Positions 21,701-33,611 of a DNA stretch of 64,000 bases are shown here, piece by piece. This stretch comes from Bufo bufo (lineage: Eukaryota > Chordata > Amphibia > Anura > Bufonidae). The position numbers were made by a program, and so were the translations under genes. Under the pieces are notes generated by a model. That model did no database searches, was not told where the DNA came from, and was given only the letters and a program-made list of their open reading frames with translations. Each line of letters begins with the position of its first letter. The stretch's first letter is position 1. The stretch lies in contig NC_053392.1 of assembly GCF_905171765.1 (NCBI RefSeq), positions 102,040,220 through 102,104,219 on the forward strand. The letters are read 5' to 3'.

Positions 21701-22322
21701 TGAGGAGAGGATACCCTGATGAGACACTCAAAAAAGCCTTCAAACACTCCATGACTACGGAAAGGAATCTATTTCTGAGGCCCCAAAAGAGAAATCCACA
21801 AGATAGAATAGTAGGAGTGATCGGGACATATGATAACGCCCACGAGAGAGTATTTGAAATTCTCAGGAGGTACTGGGGTATCTTACAAACCGATAGGGAC
21901 CTGGTCGATATACTTCCACCAAGACCAGCGATTACCTTTAGAAGGGGGAAATCCATCAGGGACCGCTTGTTACACATTCTATATACAATACCTAAGACTG
22001 AAGGGACATGGCTAGAAAGAAGACCTTTGGGAATGTTTAGATGCAGTGGTTGTGTGGCTTGCCTGTTTATCACTGCGTCAAAAACTTTTGGGAGTGTCTC
22101 GACAGGAAGAACTTATGAGATTAAAGACTTTGCGAACTGTAGAACGTGTGGAGTGGTATATTTGATCACATGCCAATGCCCCCTTAATTATGTGGGGAAG
22201 ACGAAAAGGGAACTGAGGAGGAGGGTTGGTGAACATCTAGGGGATATTAAACATAGACGGGACAAACCGGTGGCCAACCATATTCATGAGTTCTATGAGG
22301 GGAATGCAAAAAAGACAAATTG
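21701..22322 (+). pseudogene. PLE GIY-YIG endonuclease, right fragment of copy 2
   Basis: An open frame from about 21,690 to the stop at 22,321 gives the PLE linker (YPDETLKKAFKHSM, then FRCSGCVACLFI) and a GIY-YIG nuclease: CRTCGVVYLITC, then NYVGKTKRELRRRVGEH and HIHEFYEG. GVVY and NYVG match the two GIY/YIG half-motifs, the Arg-rich helix carries the conserved Arg, and the paired cysteines fit the zinc-knuckle-like insert of vertebrate PLEs. This domain nicks target DNA in the family. The upstream 21,580-21,687 part of the same frame belongs to the L1 5' end and is not part of this protein. Confidence 0.88.
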
Positions 22323-22424
22323 AAAGCAAAGTTTTTTTGGTCACATAAACCTCAAAAAATTGGTTCTAACCCTGTAGGACTGTTTTACAATGCCTCTGTT
22401 AGTTGCTGTGCCAATTATCGCCAC

Positions 22425-23200
22425 TTGTCACAAACTGAGAGAATCCTTGAACTGAAAGACCTTGGTTTATCACTCTAGAAGATCACTATGTGCCTAGGCC
22501 GAGATGTCAATACTGTTCAATATTGCCTGTCCTAGTGGATGGGAGAACAACTGGAATGACAGAAAAAGGTGCACAGAATCTCTGTATGGACAGATCATCT
22601 AATTACAAGAATGGCACATAGTGATCCATTCTGTAGCACAAGTGAAATTGAACATCACAAACCATCAGAACAGAAGGCATTTGCACGACATTGAGCTATG
22701 AGTCGAAGTCCAGCTATAGGTGTTCCATTGACCTCATGCCACAACTCAATGAAAGCAGAAGATTGGTCTGGAGAACACATGGGCAATGCCATTAAAAGTC
22801 CTTCACATTGGAACATCCCATTGGTCCTCCTCTTGGGATTATGGGTGGGGTGGCATAATGTACGGTAGCTGGACCCCTCGAGTCTTGATTTCAGGAACAC
22901 TAACATCTTGGCATAACATTGATTTGGTCGTGGATCCAGTGGTGCGCCCATTTCTCCCGTGTTTCAGGAGCCGTTTTTCAACAGGACAACTCCAGGCTGC
23001 ATGTTGCTCAAGCTATTGTGAGTAGCCTGCATGGCCTTAACGTGCTACCATGGCCTGCAGCGTCTCTGGACTTTTCCCCCATCGAGCACATCTAGGACGA
23101 CTTTGGATGGCAATAACAAAAGAAGCTAGCAGCTGCAGAACTTAATAAATTGTGTGACCAAGTACATTTAAAGTGACAGAACATTCTTCATACAACCATT
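22425..23200 (+). pseudogene. decayed Tc1-like transposase
   Basis: Plus-strand remnants read ERILELKDLGLSL, then ..ARVADPFCST-like HSDPFCSTSEIEHH, a long damaged middle, then FQQDNSRLHVAQAIVSSL and LPWPAASLDFSPIEHI followed by a stop. QDN and SPIEHI are the second and third catalytic positions of a DDE transposase. Many stops and shifts; old copy, ends not defined. Confidence 0.7.
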
Positions 23201-23289
23201 AATAAACCTAACTGATAGCATGTACAGGTTTGTAAGTACAGTATGTGTCTTTCTGCCATTGGCACTCATACTCAATACTGAATAAATCA

Positions 23290-24274
23290 ATACGGTTTTA
23301 ATATTTTTCTTCCATTTTCGATAATTTGTATATCATTAACATGTCTATCGATCCTGCAATTTCTATAATTCCACAGTGTTGCAGTTTCAATGTTGTCATG
23401 TATAAAGTGTAGTGCCTGTTCCAGGGTATTTCAACTTGGCTAAGCTGCAGTACGATGATGCCAGAAAGTACATTGTGGATGAAGCCTTCCATGCACTGTA
23501 TAGTTTCTTATGTCAGTGGCTACCCAAAGTAGCTGATGGGTGGTGGTGTCAAGTTTCATAACCTCAAAGACCTGGTATGATGACCTTTCCAGTGGATAGG
23601 CCTTTTTTATGTATGTCCCCAAAAAAACCTTTAAGATTATTAGATGGATGTTTCTTGCTGTGTGTAAAGTTACAATCTATTTTCTCCTCCTTCTACTTTT
23701 CTTGTCTTGTCAGGGTATCAATATTTAGTTTCCTTACTGAAACTTACCATATCAACCTTTCTCGACCAAGTGCCTTCTTGAAAAATCTACTCTTGGCACC
23801 AGGATGGATGAACGAATTGATTGTAAGTGAATTTGTTTAGAATTTCCCAAAATTTCGGCTTCCAAACAAAAAGCCAAAGATTTCTTGATTTGGTTTGGAC
23901 GAATTGTGCATAATGGCGTCTGCCATTTTACATATCACAGCTGTGGACAGGGAATATGAGGATGTGCATGTGAGTAATGCCTTATGGTCAGCCTCACAGC
24001 CAATCAGGAGGGATGGTATAGACTTGTGTCATAGGCACTATGTAGGGTCTCAAGCAGAGGCCCCATCCTCAGCTTGTCCACTGATGTGACAGGACACCTC
24101 TGTCGCAAACCCCATAATTAAGACACACAGTACAGTGAGTTTAGGGGACAGTGTTAGGGATTGGGAAGATATCTTTAGTTAGGTAGATTGAACTAATTGA
24201 TAGACATGTTTTAGCACTAAGGATAGGTGTGTCTGCCCAAATAATATAAAATAATTAATCGACTGGCTGATGTT
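23290..24274. other. no supported gene
   Basis: AT-rich DNA without motifs I can assign. Short open frames look random. Confidence 0.5.
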
Positions 24275-24278
24275 TTAA

Positions 24279-24601
24279 AGAGGTTGTGCAGCACTAAAAT
24301 ATTGATGACCTATCCTCAGGATAGATCATCAATGTTACATCGGCGAGGATCCAACTCCCGGCACCCCTGGTGATCAGCTGTGACCAAATGAATGGGATGG
24401 AGCAGTTGTAATTACACTGCACTGCCCCTGTAAGTGAGACAACGCACAGGTAATTTTGAAGCGAAAGCAGTGCTTCCAAGAGTGCCACTACCGCTGCAAA
24501 CAGCTGATCGGCGGGGGTGTCACGAGTTGGACCCCTGGCGATCAGATATTGATGGCCTACCCTGAGGATAGGTCATCAACATTTAAGTGCTGCATAACCT
24601 C
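24279..24601. mobile_element. TTAA-flanked MITE
   Basis: TTAA at 24,275-24,278 and 24,602-24,605. Inverted ends AGAGGTTGTGCAGCACT and AGTGCTGCATAACCTC, then ATTGATGACCTATCCTCAGGATAG against CCTGAGGATAGGTCATCAA. Related fragments lie near 41,630-41,710 and 61,725-61,855. Confidence 0.78.
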
Positions 24602-25299
24602 TTAAAATGGGTTTGGAGCCAGTACATACCGATGACCTATATTCATAATAGGTCACCAATAGTTTTTTCTTGAAAAAAAATTGTTGAAAATAGTCATCTT
24701 CCCAAAAAAATCTGTTTTCTCCAGTGTACATGCATACTAAACAGTTTCCATGTGTGTCTTGTCTTAATATCATTTATCAGAGTTGTGTACCTGACATCAC
24801 ATTAATAGTATTGGACTCTGTCCAATAGAGATTCTTCTTGTCTAAAAAAAATCCCCTCTTCATGTGAAAAAATCCAGTTGGCTAGTAACTGGATCAAAGC
24901 TGTCCTTTGTCTCACTGTCATCATTCTAGTATCCATGCCACATCCACAAGCAGTACAGTTTCATCATCATCAGCTACTGCTTCTACCACTCTGACAACTT
25001 CTCTATCATCGTCAGTCATCCATAATATAATGTGTGGACAGGAAACAGTAAGTGCCCAGTAATCTGATTTTGTGCCAATTGAACTCCCATGTAGCCAAGT
25101 TGCTGGCAGTGCAGTCACTTCCATACCACTTAGTGGATCCCACTACCTTTAGGAAACTGATTGTGTGCACTGGGCCTTGATGTTCCATTATTTCTCAAAA
25201 AAAAAACATCTCTGCCTTGTATACTGATGTGGAAGAGAACAGCGGGACACTTCTTTAAATTGTCGCTGCCATCAAGTCACAGGTATCTGGACCCATTTT

Positions 25300-25800
25300 G
25301 ACTGCAGTGGATTCCACAGTAACTGGAGGGTGCGTGGGCGAGGATCTATAGAGTGAACATGACAAAGTAGTCCCACAGATGCTCAATTTGGTTCAAATTT
25401 GGGGACTTAGGGGGCCAGGGTCTTATTTTGAAATCTCAGTCATGCTCTTCCAACCAATGTTGGACATTTCTAGCCATGTGACATGTCGCATTGTCTTTCT
25501 GGAAGATCCCATCCGCTCCAGGGAAAACAATCCGCATGTATGGGTGTACATTAATCTGCATTCATGCCCAAATCGGTTGCAAGTGTCTTTTACATGGATG
25601 AATGGGCCCAGAGAATGCCATGAAAACGTTCCCCAGATCATAATGCCTGTGTCCTTCCAGCAATGATTGTAGGGTGTTTGTTCTCTGATGTTTCTCGTCT
25701 GACACGCCAACTTCCATCCATTCAATGAAGTAGAAAACAGGACTCATCAGAGCGAAATTCCATTTCCAATACTGCCATGAAAATAAGCTTTTTCTGCTAA
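25300..25800 (-). pseudogene. decayed Tc1-like transposase
   Basis: On the minus strand the frame near 25,725-25,423 reads GIMIWGTFSWHSLGPFIHVKD, the strand following the first catalytic Asp in Tc1 transposases, and the plus strand shows the complement of a LNQIEHLWD-type motif near 25,375 (GATGCTCAATTTGGTTCAAAT). Heavily mutated, ends not found. Confidence 0.65.
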
Positions 25801-26651
25801 TGAAACTTCATTAGCAGAGGTGCAGTGACGCTCCATCTGCTTTGGAGCCCCATACACAGAAGGGTTCGCTGAACTGTTGTGTTAGATACACGTCTGGTAG
25901 CTCCTAGTTCATTTTGGCGATAAGCGCCTTCACTGAGGCTTCTCGATCCGCCCTTGCGCACCTACATAGTCGACGTTCACCTCTCACATCAATGACACAT
26001 GGTGATCTGCACTTTCCATGTTGCTTATTCACAATAGTGTCATTTGTCACAATACACTTTCATCACAGCAGCAAGCCAACAGTTCACAAACTGCACAGTG
26101 TGTCTTCTACCAGAGTAGATAGTATACTAATGACAATAAAATGAATATCACTTTTGTCACAGAATTTAATTTATTATATGATAAAAATATAAAAATGCTA
26201 AATTGCGCAATTTTAATAAAAAATAGCAGTGAAAACTCCATTACCTACAACCTAAGCACAGAAGTCAAGACGCCCACATTTGTTCTGCTAACCCTTCAAC
26301 TTAATGATTTCCTGAAAGATCTCCCAGTTCACATTTACATTAACCTCTAGTTCAGTAACACCTCAGTTATTGTGAAATGGACTACTGTACTGTTGATTTA
26401 ATGGCACATATTTCTTTATTTTACAAGCCTTTTGTGTATATTTCCAATATAATAATTAGTTGCAGATGTTTTTCATTAGTTTTCAACACTTCATTTTAGC
26501 TCTTTGGCAGCTGTATCAGAATGAAAGATTTTTTTATTTTTTTTTGCATGTCCATTGTCCTCTGTAATTTGTCCTGTACCCAGCTATGAAATGGAATACA
26601 AATTTTGGCTACAATGTACCATACAATATACAGTATCTTTCTTTTGAAATA

Positions 26652-28370
26652 TTAACCCCTTAAGGGTGCAGCCTATTTTGGCCTTAAAGGGATTCTGTCA
26701 TCAGAATTTAGGCCTATAACCTAAACATATGGCGAGGTCCCTACTAATACACAGAATCCTAAAGTGACTTTATCAAATGCGCCTGTGGCTCTATAATCAT
26801 ATAAAACAGGTTTATATAACCTGTCACTCACGTCAAAATGTGTCCAAGGGGACGTCTCACGATGCAGGGTGCCCGGCTGCAGCCATCTCCTTTCGGTGCC
26901 CAGCGCCGCCTTCTGAATTGAAATCTCCACCCTCCCTTCCATTAGAGCCGCCCTCCCTTCCATTACAGCCTGTAATCGGGCGGCCAAGGCAGGTTCTAGC
27001 GAAGTGCGCCGGCCGGCGCATGCGCACTTCGCATAACGAGGCCGCTGCCAGGAGTGAACGATGAACTGAGGTAGGCGGCTCTAATGGAAGGGAGGGCGGA
27101 GATTTCAATTCAGAAGGGCACCCTGCATCGTGAGACGTCTCCTTGGACACATTTTGACGTGAGTGACAGGTTATATAAACCTGTTTTATATGATTATAGA
27201 GCCACAGGCGCATTTGATAAAGTCACTTTAGGATTCTGTGTATTAGTAGGGACCTCGCCATATGTTTAGGTTATAGGCCTAAATTCTGATGACAGAATCC
27301 CTTTAAGAACTAAGCCCCATTTTTCAAATCTGACGTGTCATTTTATGTTGTCATAACTTTGGAATGCTTTTACTTTTCCAAACGTTTTTTTCATGATGTA
27401 CTTCATGTTAGTGGTAAATTTCAGTCAATATATTTTACCTTTATTTATAAACAAAAATCCAAAATGTCTCTTCTTTTAAGACAGAGTGATACCTAACTAA
27501 ATAGTTAACATTCAACACGTGTCTCCTTTATGTTGGCATCCTTTTGTAACTCTAAATGTATTCTTTTAGGTTATTAGAAGGCTTCAAATTTCAGAAATAA
27601 TTTTTAAAATTAAAAGAACATTTTCAAAACTGACTTTTTAAAGGACCAATTCAGTTCTGAAGTGACTTTGAGGGGCTTACATAATAAAAACCACCAATAA
27701 ACCCCATTTTAGAAACCACACCACTCAAATTATTCAAAACTGAATTTAGAAGCGTTTTTAACCACAGCAAGGATTCAAAGCATAAAAAACTTTATTATTA
27801 ATTACCCTAATTCTGCAGTTTACAGATAAACTCTATACATGGTCATAAACTGCCTTATGGACGCATCGCAGGGCTCAGAAGGTAAGGAGTGCCATATGGG
27901 TTTTGGAAAGTAGATTTTACTTGAATGGTTTTCAGGTGCAATGTTTTATTTGAAGTGACCCTGAGGTACCACCAACAGTAGAAACTCCCAAAAAGTGACC
28001 CCATATTGGAAACTACACCCCTCGATAAATTTTTCCAGGGGTATAATGAGCACTTTGACCCAACAGATGTTAAATAGAATTTAGAAACACTTGGGAGTAA
28101 AACTAAAAAAATCTAATATTTTTCCAATAAATTGCTGCTTTAGCGCCGAAATTTTCATTTTCACAATGGGTAACAGGAGTAAAAGCACCCCACCATTTCT
28201 TAACCATTTTCTCCTGAATACGACAACACCCCATATGTGGTCCTAAACTGTTGTATGGGCGCCATTTGACATTTGGAGCATAGATTTTTTTTTGTAGTGC
28301 CGTCATTTTGACCATGTTAGTACCCAATATATTGTGCCCAGCTTGAGTGGCCAGAGACATGTACCTCCTA
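26652..28370. repeat. second copy of the CCNCTT/TTAA repeat family, partial
   Basis: Begins TTAACCCCTTAAGGG and continues after the nested MITE with ATGTTGTCATAACTTTGGAATGC and CATGATGTACTTCATG, which align in reverse orientation with the right part of the 7,880-12,465 element. The right end is unclear, probably truncated before 28,394. Confidence 0.6.
26688..27302. mobile_element. TTAA-flanked MITE with long near-perfect arms
   Basis: TTAA at 26,684-26,687 and 27,303-27,306; ends AGGGATTCTGTCATCAG and its complement. Arms of about 180 bases are nearly identical, implying a young copy. GC-rich centre holds GGCGCATGCGCA (27,015-27,026), one base off the NRF1 consensus. Confidence 0.88.
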
Positions 28371-28398
28371 CATTGTTATGCTAGTTCACCCAAGGTGG

Positions 28399-29171
28399 TG
28401 TCACGGTCATATTGTTTTTTGACCGTGACGCGGTTGCCGTGCAGACTCGTTGCTTGTGGCAATGTGTAGTTTGCGGTTTGCACATGTACTTCCCCTTTAA
28501 GTTGTGTCTCCCTGCTGTGTGGTGTGCGTGGGGTTAATATCCTGATTGGATCAAAGTGGTGAGTTGGGTGTGGTCTTAGGCCTCTTTATATCCTTTGGCT
28601 TGGAGACTGAGATCAGTTGGTTTGTCTGCCTTGCATGTGAGATGCTTGCTCTGTGCATGGATGAGATCTGAGGGCCATCCAAGTTTGGCATAATATCACG
28701 GTGGGGAGTGAGGGAAACTCCCCACCATACAATGTCGCCAATTACTAGGCAGGGAAAAGGGGGATGGTCACCTCCTAAAGTCTCCCTCAAATAGCCCTAG
28801 TCTCCTGGCTGTATGAGCCTCCTTCAATGGTAGGGGGGCTCATACCCACGAACCCAGAAGTCTAGGAATCCCTGCATCGCCCTCAAGGACTGGGCAGACT
28901 CACCCAGGAAAGGAGCAGAGCTCCATCACCAAACAAGGCTGTAGAACAACTGCCCCCAGCCTGCAAGCCACAGGTATATAACAAGCTTGCGGCCACACCC
29001 AGGATGCACCCTAATCCCCACTAGCTAGAAGATTAACCCCTAGCACACCAAACAGCAGGAAGGCACACCTTAAAGGGGAATTTCATGTGCAAACGAAAAA
29101 CTACACGTTGCCACCAGCAACGAGTCTGCACGGCAATTGCGTCACGGTCAAACAACAATATGACCGTGACA
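28399..29171. mobile_element. foldback element with LTR-like ends
   Basis: GGTGG duplications (28,394-28,398 and 29,172-29,176) flank ends TGTCACGGTCATATTG and CAATATGACCGTGACA. The inverted arms stretch over 250 bases, with diverged interiors (GTGCAGACTCGTTGC, CCCCTTTAAG and TTTATATCC/TTATATACC near promoter position in both). The arms meet at the hairpin GGTGGGGAGT..ACTCCCCACC (28,701-28,727). This looks like two related LTRs facing each other. Confidence 0.65.
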
Positions 29172-29176
29172 GGTGG

Positions 29177-30128
29177 GTAGTAACCCACATGTTGCCTTAC
29201 TTTGTATAGTTGCATTGAAAAATGAGGGAGAAGCCTAAATTAAAATGCCTGACATTTTTTGCTTTCCCAAGGGGTTAGAGCCAGATTCACCGATCAAATG
29301 GCTGGAAAAGCTTATAGTCTTTTAGGTTTCAGCTCCTGCTAATAAAAAAAAATCTAAAAGTTAATAAAAATTGCCCTTTTTAGCAAGACAAGATCTTCTG
29401 TCCAACACATTGTGTCTCTCTTGGTTTTGTTTGATTGTTTTTCTCAAACTTTGTTCAGCTTTGTTATCTGCATTGATACCATTTCTTCTCATTAAGTGAG
29501 AAAACTTAAACATCTGTTCAGAAAATTTGTAAACCCCACAAGTGTGAAATCTGTCTTTTATATGGGTGTGATCTCAGGAATATTTGAGCAGTTATAAACT
29601 TAACGATGGTCTTAGCAAATGTCTCCCAAATGGACACTTGTAACGAGCAATGATTCTGTCACATGTCAGCCACGCTCATGCAACAAGGGAACTTGAGTGT
29701 TTAAGGCTCTGTAACCAAATGTATGAAGCATCTAGGGATATAATTAGGTTACTTGACTGCTATTGACAACAGGATTAGGTTTCATAATGTGAAATTGTCC
29801 TAAACCATTCAAAGCCGGCTGAGGAAATTACATCTCAGTATGGTTTCTTAGATACATGACTCACATGTTGGAACCCACCACGAGCCAAGAATAAAACAGA
29901 TAATAAAGTGACACAAGTTTGGGTTGCTCGTTCAAATGATGGATATTTTACCTAAAAAGGGGAAAAAACTACCAATGATAACAGCAAGCTGATCAGTGTA
30001 AAATGGATCAATTGCTTAAAAATGTTTCCCCATACAAATTCACAAAACTGATAATCCTATTTATAATTATAAAATACAATTTAATGCATGGAACTGGAAA
30101 CCAAAGAAATTGATGGTAAAGTGTCACC
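29177..30128. other. no supported gene
   Basis: Unassigned AT-rich DNA. No open frame with recognisable motifs. Confidence 0.5.
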
Positions 30129-30131
30129 TAA

Positions 30132-30574
30132 GGTCTCATGCACATGACCGTTGTTGTGTTCCGTTCCGCAAAATGGGGTTCCATTGTTCCGTGATCCGTT
30201 TCCGTTTTTGTTTCCGTGTGTCTTCCTTTATTTTTGGAGGATCACCAGACATGAAGGAAAGTAAAAAAAAAGTCTAAGTCAAGTTTGCCATGCAAATGAT
30301 AGGAAAAAAACGGACGCGGACGCGGATGACAATCTTGTGTGCCTCTGCATTTTTTCACAGTCCCATTGACTTGAATTGGTCCGCGAACCGTTTTCTGTGA
30401 AAAAAATAGGACAGGTTATATTTTTTTGACGGACTGGAACCACGGATCACGGACGCGGATGACAAACGGTGCATTAGCCGAGTTTTCAACGGACCCATTG
30501 AAAGTCAATGGGACCGCAGAAAATCACGAAAAATGGAACAACGGACACGGAACAACGATCGTGTGCATGAGGCC
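30132..30574. mobile_element. PIF/Harbinger-like MITE
   Basis: TAA duplicated at 30,129-30,131 and 30,575-30,577. Ends GGTCTCATGCACATGACCG and CGATCGTGTGCATGAGGCC. The three-base TWA target and internal CGGACGCGGATGACAA repeats match the other Harbinger-like MITEs in this window. Confidence 0.8.
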
Positions 30575-31176
30575 TAATTCAACATTTGCATTGATTTTCT
30601 GTAAGCATTTTGTGGCATTCTTAGACTTTTAAGTGGTATTATTTTTGGATATGTTCTTTATATCAATTTGTTCTTTTTTTTCTACAGTATTTATGGGGCA
30701 GTTTAGTGTTTTTCCCACAAGGGAACATTGCATGTTCATGAAGTGCAACCATGAGTAGTAAATGATAAGCTGTCCACAAGAATGTTCTTGTGCCTACATA
30801 TCACAAAATGCAGGAAGCCAACACAAGTAAATTGCACCAGCATAAGTAGGCAGGGACAAAATAAGGCAGGACTAGCTATAACATAGTGTAGCACAAAATA
30901 CTGCCCCAACAAAACCAAATGCCACAGTACAGTACAGACTACTACCTCAGCAGATACAAATGCCAGAATGGAGGATGGTGACAGAATTGAATTCAGAAGC
31001 GCGGGTCAGGAGCACAAGTACCTGATGCTCCTACATTAATTAATGCTTAGCGCATCAGGAAATTTCCCTGTAGGGTCTATGGCCAGTTCACCCCTGATTG
31101 ATCGCTATGCCACCCTGTTAAGAACAGGGAACTGCTGACAAACCAGTCTCACTGTGGACTTAGCTGATCACCTGGG

Positions 31177-32110
31177 ATACTTATGTAGTGTCCCACTAGG
31201 TAAATGTGGGCACTACACAAGGGTCAATTGGGCCACGTTGTTCTCCACCTCCTGTGGAACAGGGCCATTGTATTTTATATGTCCTTTTTAATGTATATTT
31301 TCATGTTATTTAATGTATCTCCAGTTTACCAGGCCTGTAGGGGTATAATTCCTCCTCCTAGACACTAGAGGGAGCTAGGGGGCGCCTAGTATATATAACC
31401 AGGTCTAGACCAGAGAGCGAGTTCAGTCAGAGTTGTGGATTCCTGAAGTCAGTGAGCACCCTAGGCAGAGGGGAGCTGGGATCCAGCCTCTGATATGCAG
31501 CTAGATAGCCCAGGCTTCTAGTTGCCACCAGGAGAAGGGTTTGCCTCCTGAGAGAAACAAGTTCCCATAACAGAGCAAAGCAGAGCCAGTATTCCAGCCA
31601 GACAAGAGAGCTGAAGGGCAGAAGGATTTTATAGGAAAGCATGGATATATACCTGAGGAAGTTTCCCTAACCAAGGTTAAAGCCAACAATAGGGCGTACG
31701 GGCCTTGGGATAAAGACAGACAGGATTTCTGAGGAAAAGTGCAGCCTGATCTGTAAGTGTGTTAATCTTGCAAGAACATTGTGCCTGCCATTATTGTATA
31801 AGCCTGCTTGTGATTGCTGCTGTCATATGGAACTGAACCAAAGACTGTAAATAGTTAATTGTTTCGAGTAAAAGGAAGTTTTGGTTCACCACAACATCGT
31901 GTTCCTCAATTATTCCTATTATCAATCGGTGTGCCACCGTTACCGGCACTGGCGTCACGAACTTAAAGGGATCTTGCCACCGGCACATTAAACCTGCAAC
32001 ACCCAGGGCACCTCACCTACCATCGGCCTGGTCCCTATACATTGAGAGTGCCCCAGAGGACTTCTGTGCCAGCCTCTCCATCACTGCTGTACGCCTGCCC
32101 AGGGTCTTCC
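31177..32110 (+). repeat. LTR-like repeat (probable solo LTR fragment)
   Basis: Starts TGTAGTGTCCCACTAGG. A TATA box (GTATATATAACCAGG, near 31,390) is followed by a GAGAGCGAGTTCAGTC leader as in a gypsy or ERV LTR. The tail CTGGCGTCACGAAC..GAGAGTGCCCCAGAGG recurs at 56,455-56,580, so it is a dispersed family. The 3' boundary and TSD are not seen. Confidence 0.55.
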
Positions 32111-32186
32111 ATAAACTGTGAGTAACCAAGAGCAACACTCGTTTTGCCTAGTAACTGTGACCTCACCATCGCAATACCCTTCAGGG

Positions 32187-32662
32187 TTGCGTACTGCACT
32201 TTCACATCAGCGTTTTTCCTTTCCGGTATTGAAATCCATCATCGGATCTCAATACCAGAGGAAAACACTTCAGTTTTGTCCCCATTTATTGTCAATATGG
32301 ACAATACTGAACTGAACTAAATGCACCAGAATGTGTTCCATTTGGTTGCGTTCCCATGCTGAACAGAAAAACTCTGCAAGCAGCGTTTTTGAGTGTTTCA
32401 TGGGAAGTGGAGCAAAATGGATCCGACATGAAACACACTATAAGACAACGATGTCGGATCCGTTTTCTCGGACACAAAAGAAAATGGATCCGGCGCCCAT
32501 TGACTTACAATAATTTTAGTGCTGCATCCGTCATGGCTATTTTAGAGATAATACAACCAGATCTGTTCAGAATGGATGCAGCCGGTTGTCTCATCTTGAT
32601 GGAAAAGTTTTTGCTGTTTCATGACGGATCCAGCAAAAACGCATATGTGAAAGTATTGTTCA
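32187..32662. mobile_element. Harbinger-like MITE, ends uncertain
   Basis: Inverted ends GCACTTTCACATCAGCGTTTTT and AAAAACGCATATGTGAAAGTA with GGATCCG motifs inside, as in the 41,213 and 49,681 MITEs. The target duplication is not evident. Confidence 0.6.
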
Positions 32663-32699
32663 GACAACCGCTGATCAGATAATAATTGTGGAGGGGACT

Positions 32700-33609
32700 A
32701 CATTCCGTGAAGGTTTTGACCTTCTTGGTAGACATCTTAAAAACTAGTTTACACAAAGCATTCATAGTTCGGATCAAAACATTTAAAAGAGTTCATAAAA
32801 ATCATTGCTCTGTATAAATTAACCAAATGATGCACCATCCAATATATAAAGTGTAATAGTAGTACTACTAGGAATAACTGCTTGTTTCTACTTTGCTGGT
32901 AATTTCAACACAATTTTGCATAGATTGTAGAAAAAGGAGTGTCAAGTTCTACCTCTAAAGATCATCTTTAAATGATTTAGGCTCTTCAAGGTACACAGGG
33001 TCATTCAATGTTATAAGTCCATGATCTCTATCACTGCTACCTGATATCAATCGATATTTGTAGCCGTTGTAATTACGCATGTTCTCCTTTTCAGTGAGAC
33101 CCAAGCATAGCAATGGTTGCATGATTTAAATTCAATATGCCATGATTGTTTATGGTCATAATAAGAGAATTACATGCTAAATGATTGAAAGCAATTCCAG
33201 ATGTTCTTTCAACTTTTGTAACCTTCCATTCAATATATTTTATTCATTTAGGCATAAACTCCTAATTCCTTCACATTTCCTTTTTTTTTTACTTTAAGGT
33301 TTTATATATTTGACATCTGCTCTGTGTCCCTGATGGAATTTAAGTATTTCTCAATAGCAATTTAGAAAAGATCAGATTTTTTAGCTAGAAAATACTATAT
33401 TTAAGTAAATGGGTTGGTGAGACAAGTTATTGAAGAGTACATGGGTTCAGAAGATGGTAAGAAATTCACAAATAGTTGAGTTATCATTCTTACCTTTTGG
33501 GTTCTTCTGCTTTGATATTGTCTAACGTGTCAAAAATTATAACATCAGGGGGTCTGGGAGCTGAAATCCATACCAGTAACCATACGCTTTAGTTTCTGAC
33601 TTATGCATC
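32700..33609. other. no supported gene
   Basis: AT-rich unassigned DNA without motifs. Confidence 0.5.
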
Positions 33610-33611
33610 TA

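Larger units (their letters stand above)
3545..22322 (+). mobile_element. Penelope-like retroelement, copy 2, split by L1
   Basis: A plus-strand PLE of the same family as copy 1, 5'-truncated: homology starts near 3,545 at the point matching about 1,710 of copy 1. It runs to 4,838, is interrupted by the L1 insertion and resumes at 21,701, where the reading continues as FLRRGYPDETLKKAFKH. Joined, it covers RT, linker and GIY-YIG endonuclease. The two copies stand head to head, with the upstream region of copy 1 between them. Inverted 5'-truncated partners are a known PLE insertion pattern. Confidence 0.85.

Noticed and set aside
24895..25124. Acidic minus-strand frame (DDDREVVRVVEAVADDDE)
   Set aside because: Only 67 residues, no motif, arises from a CATCATCAT-type low-complexity stretch.
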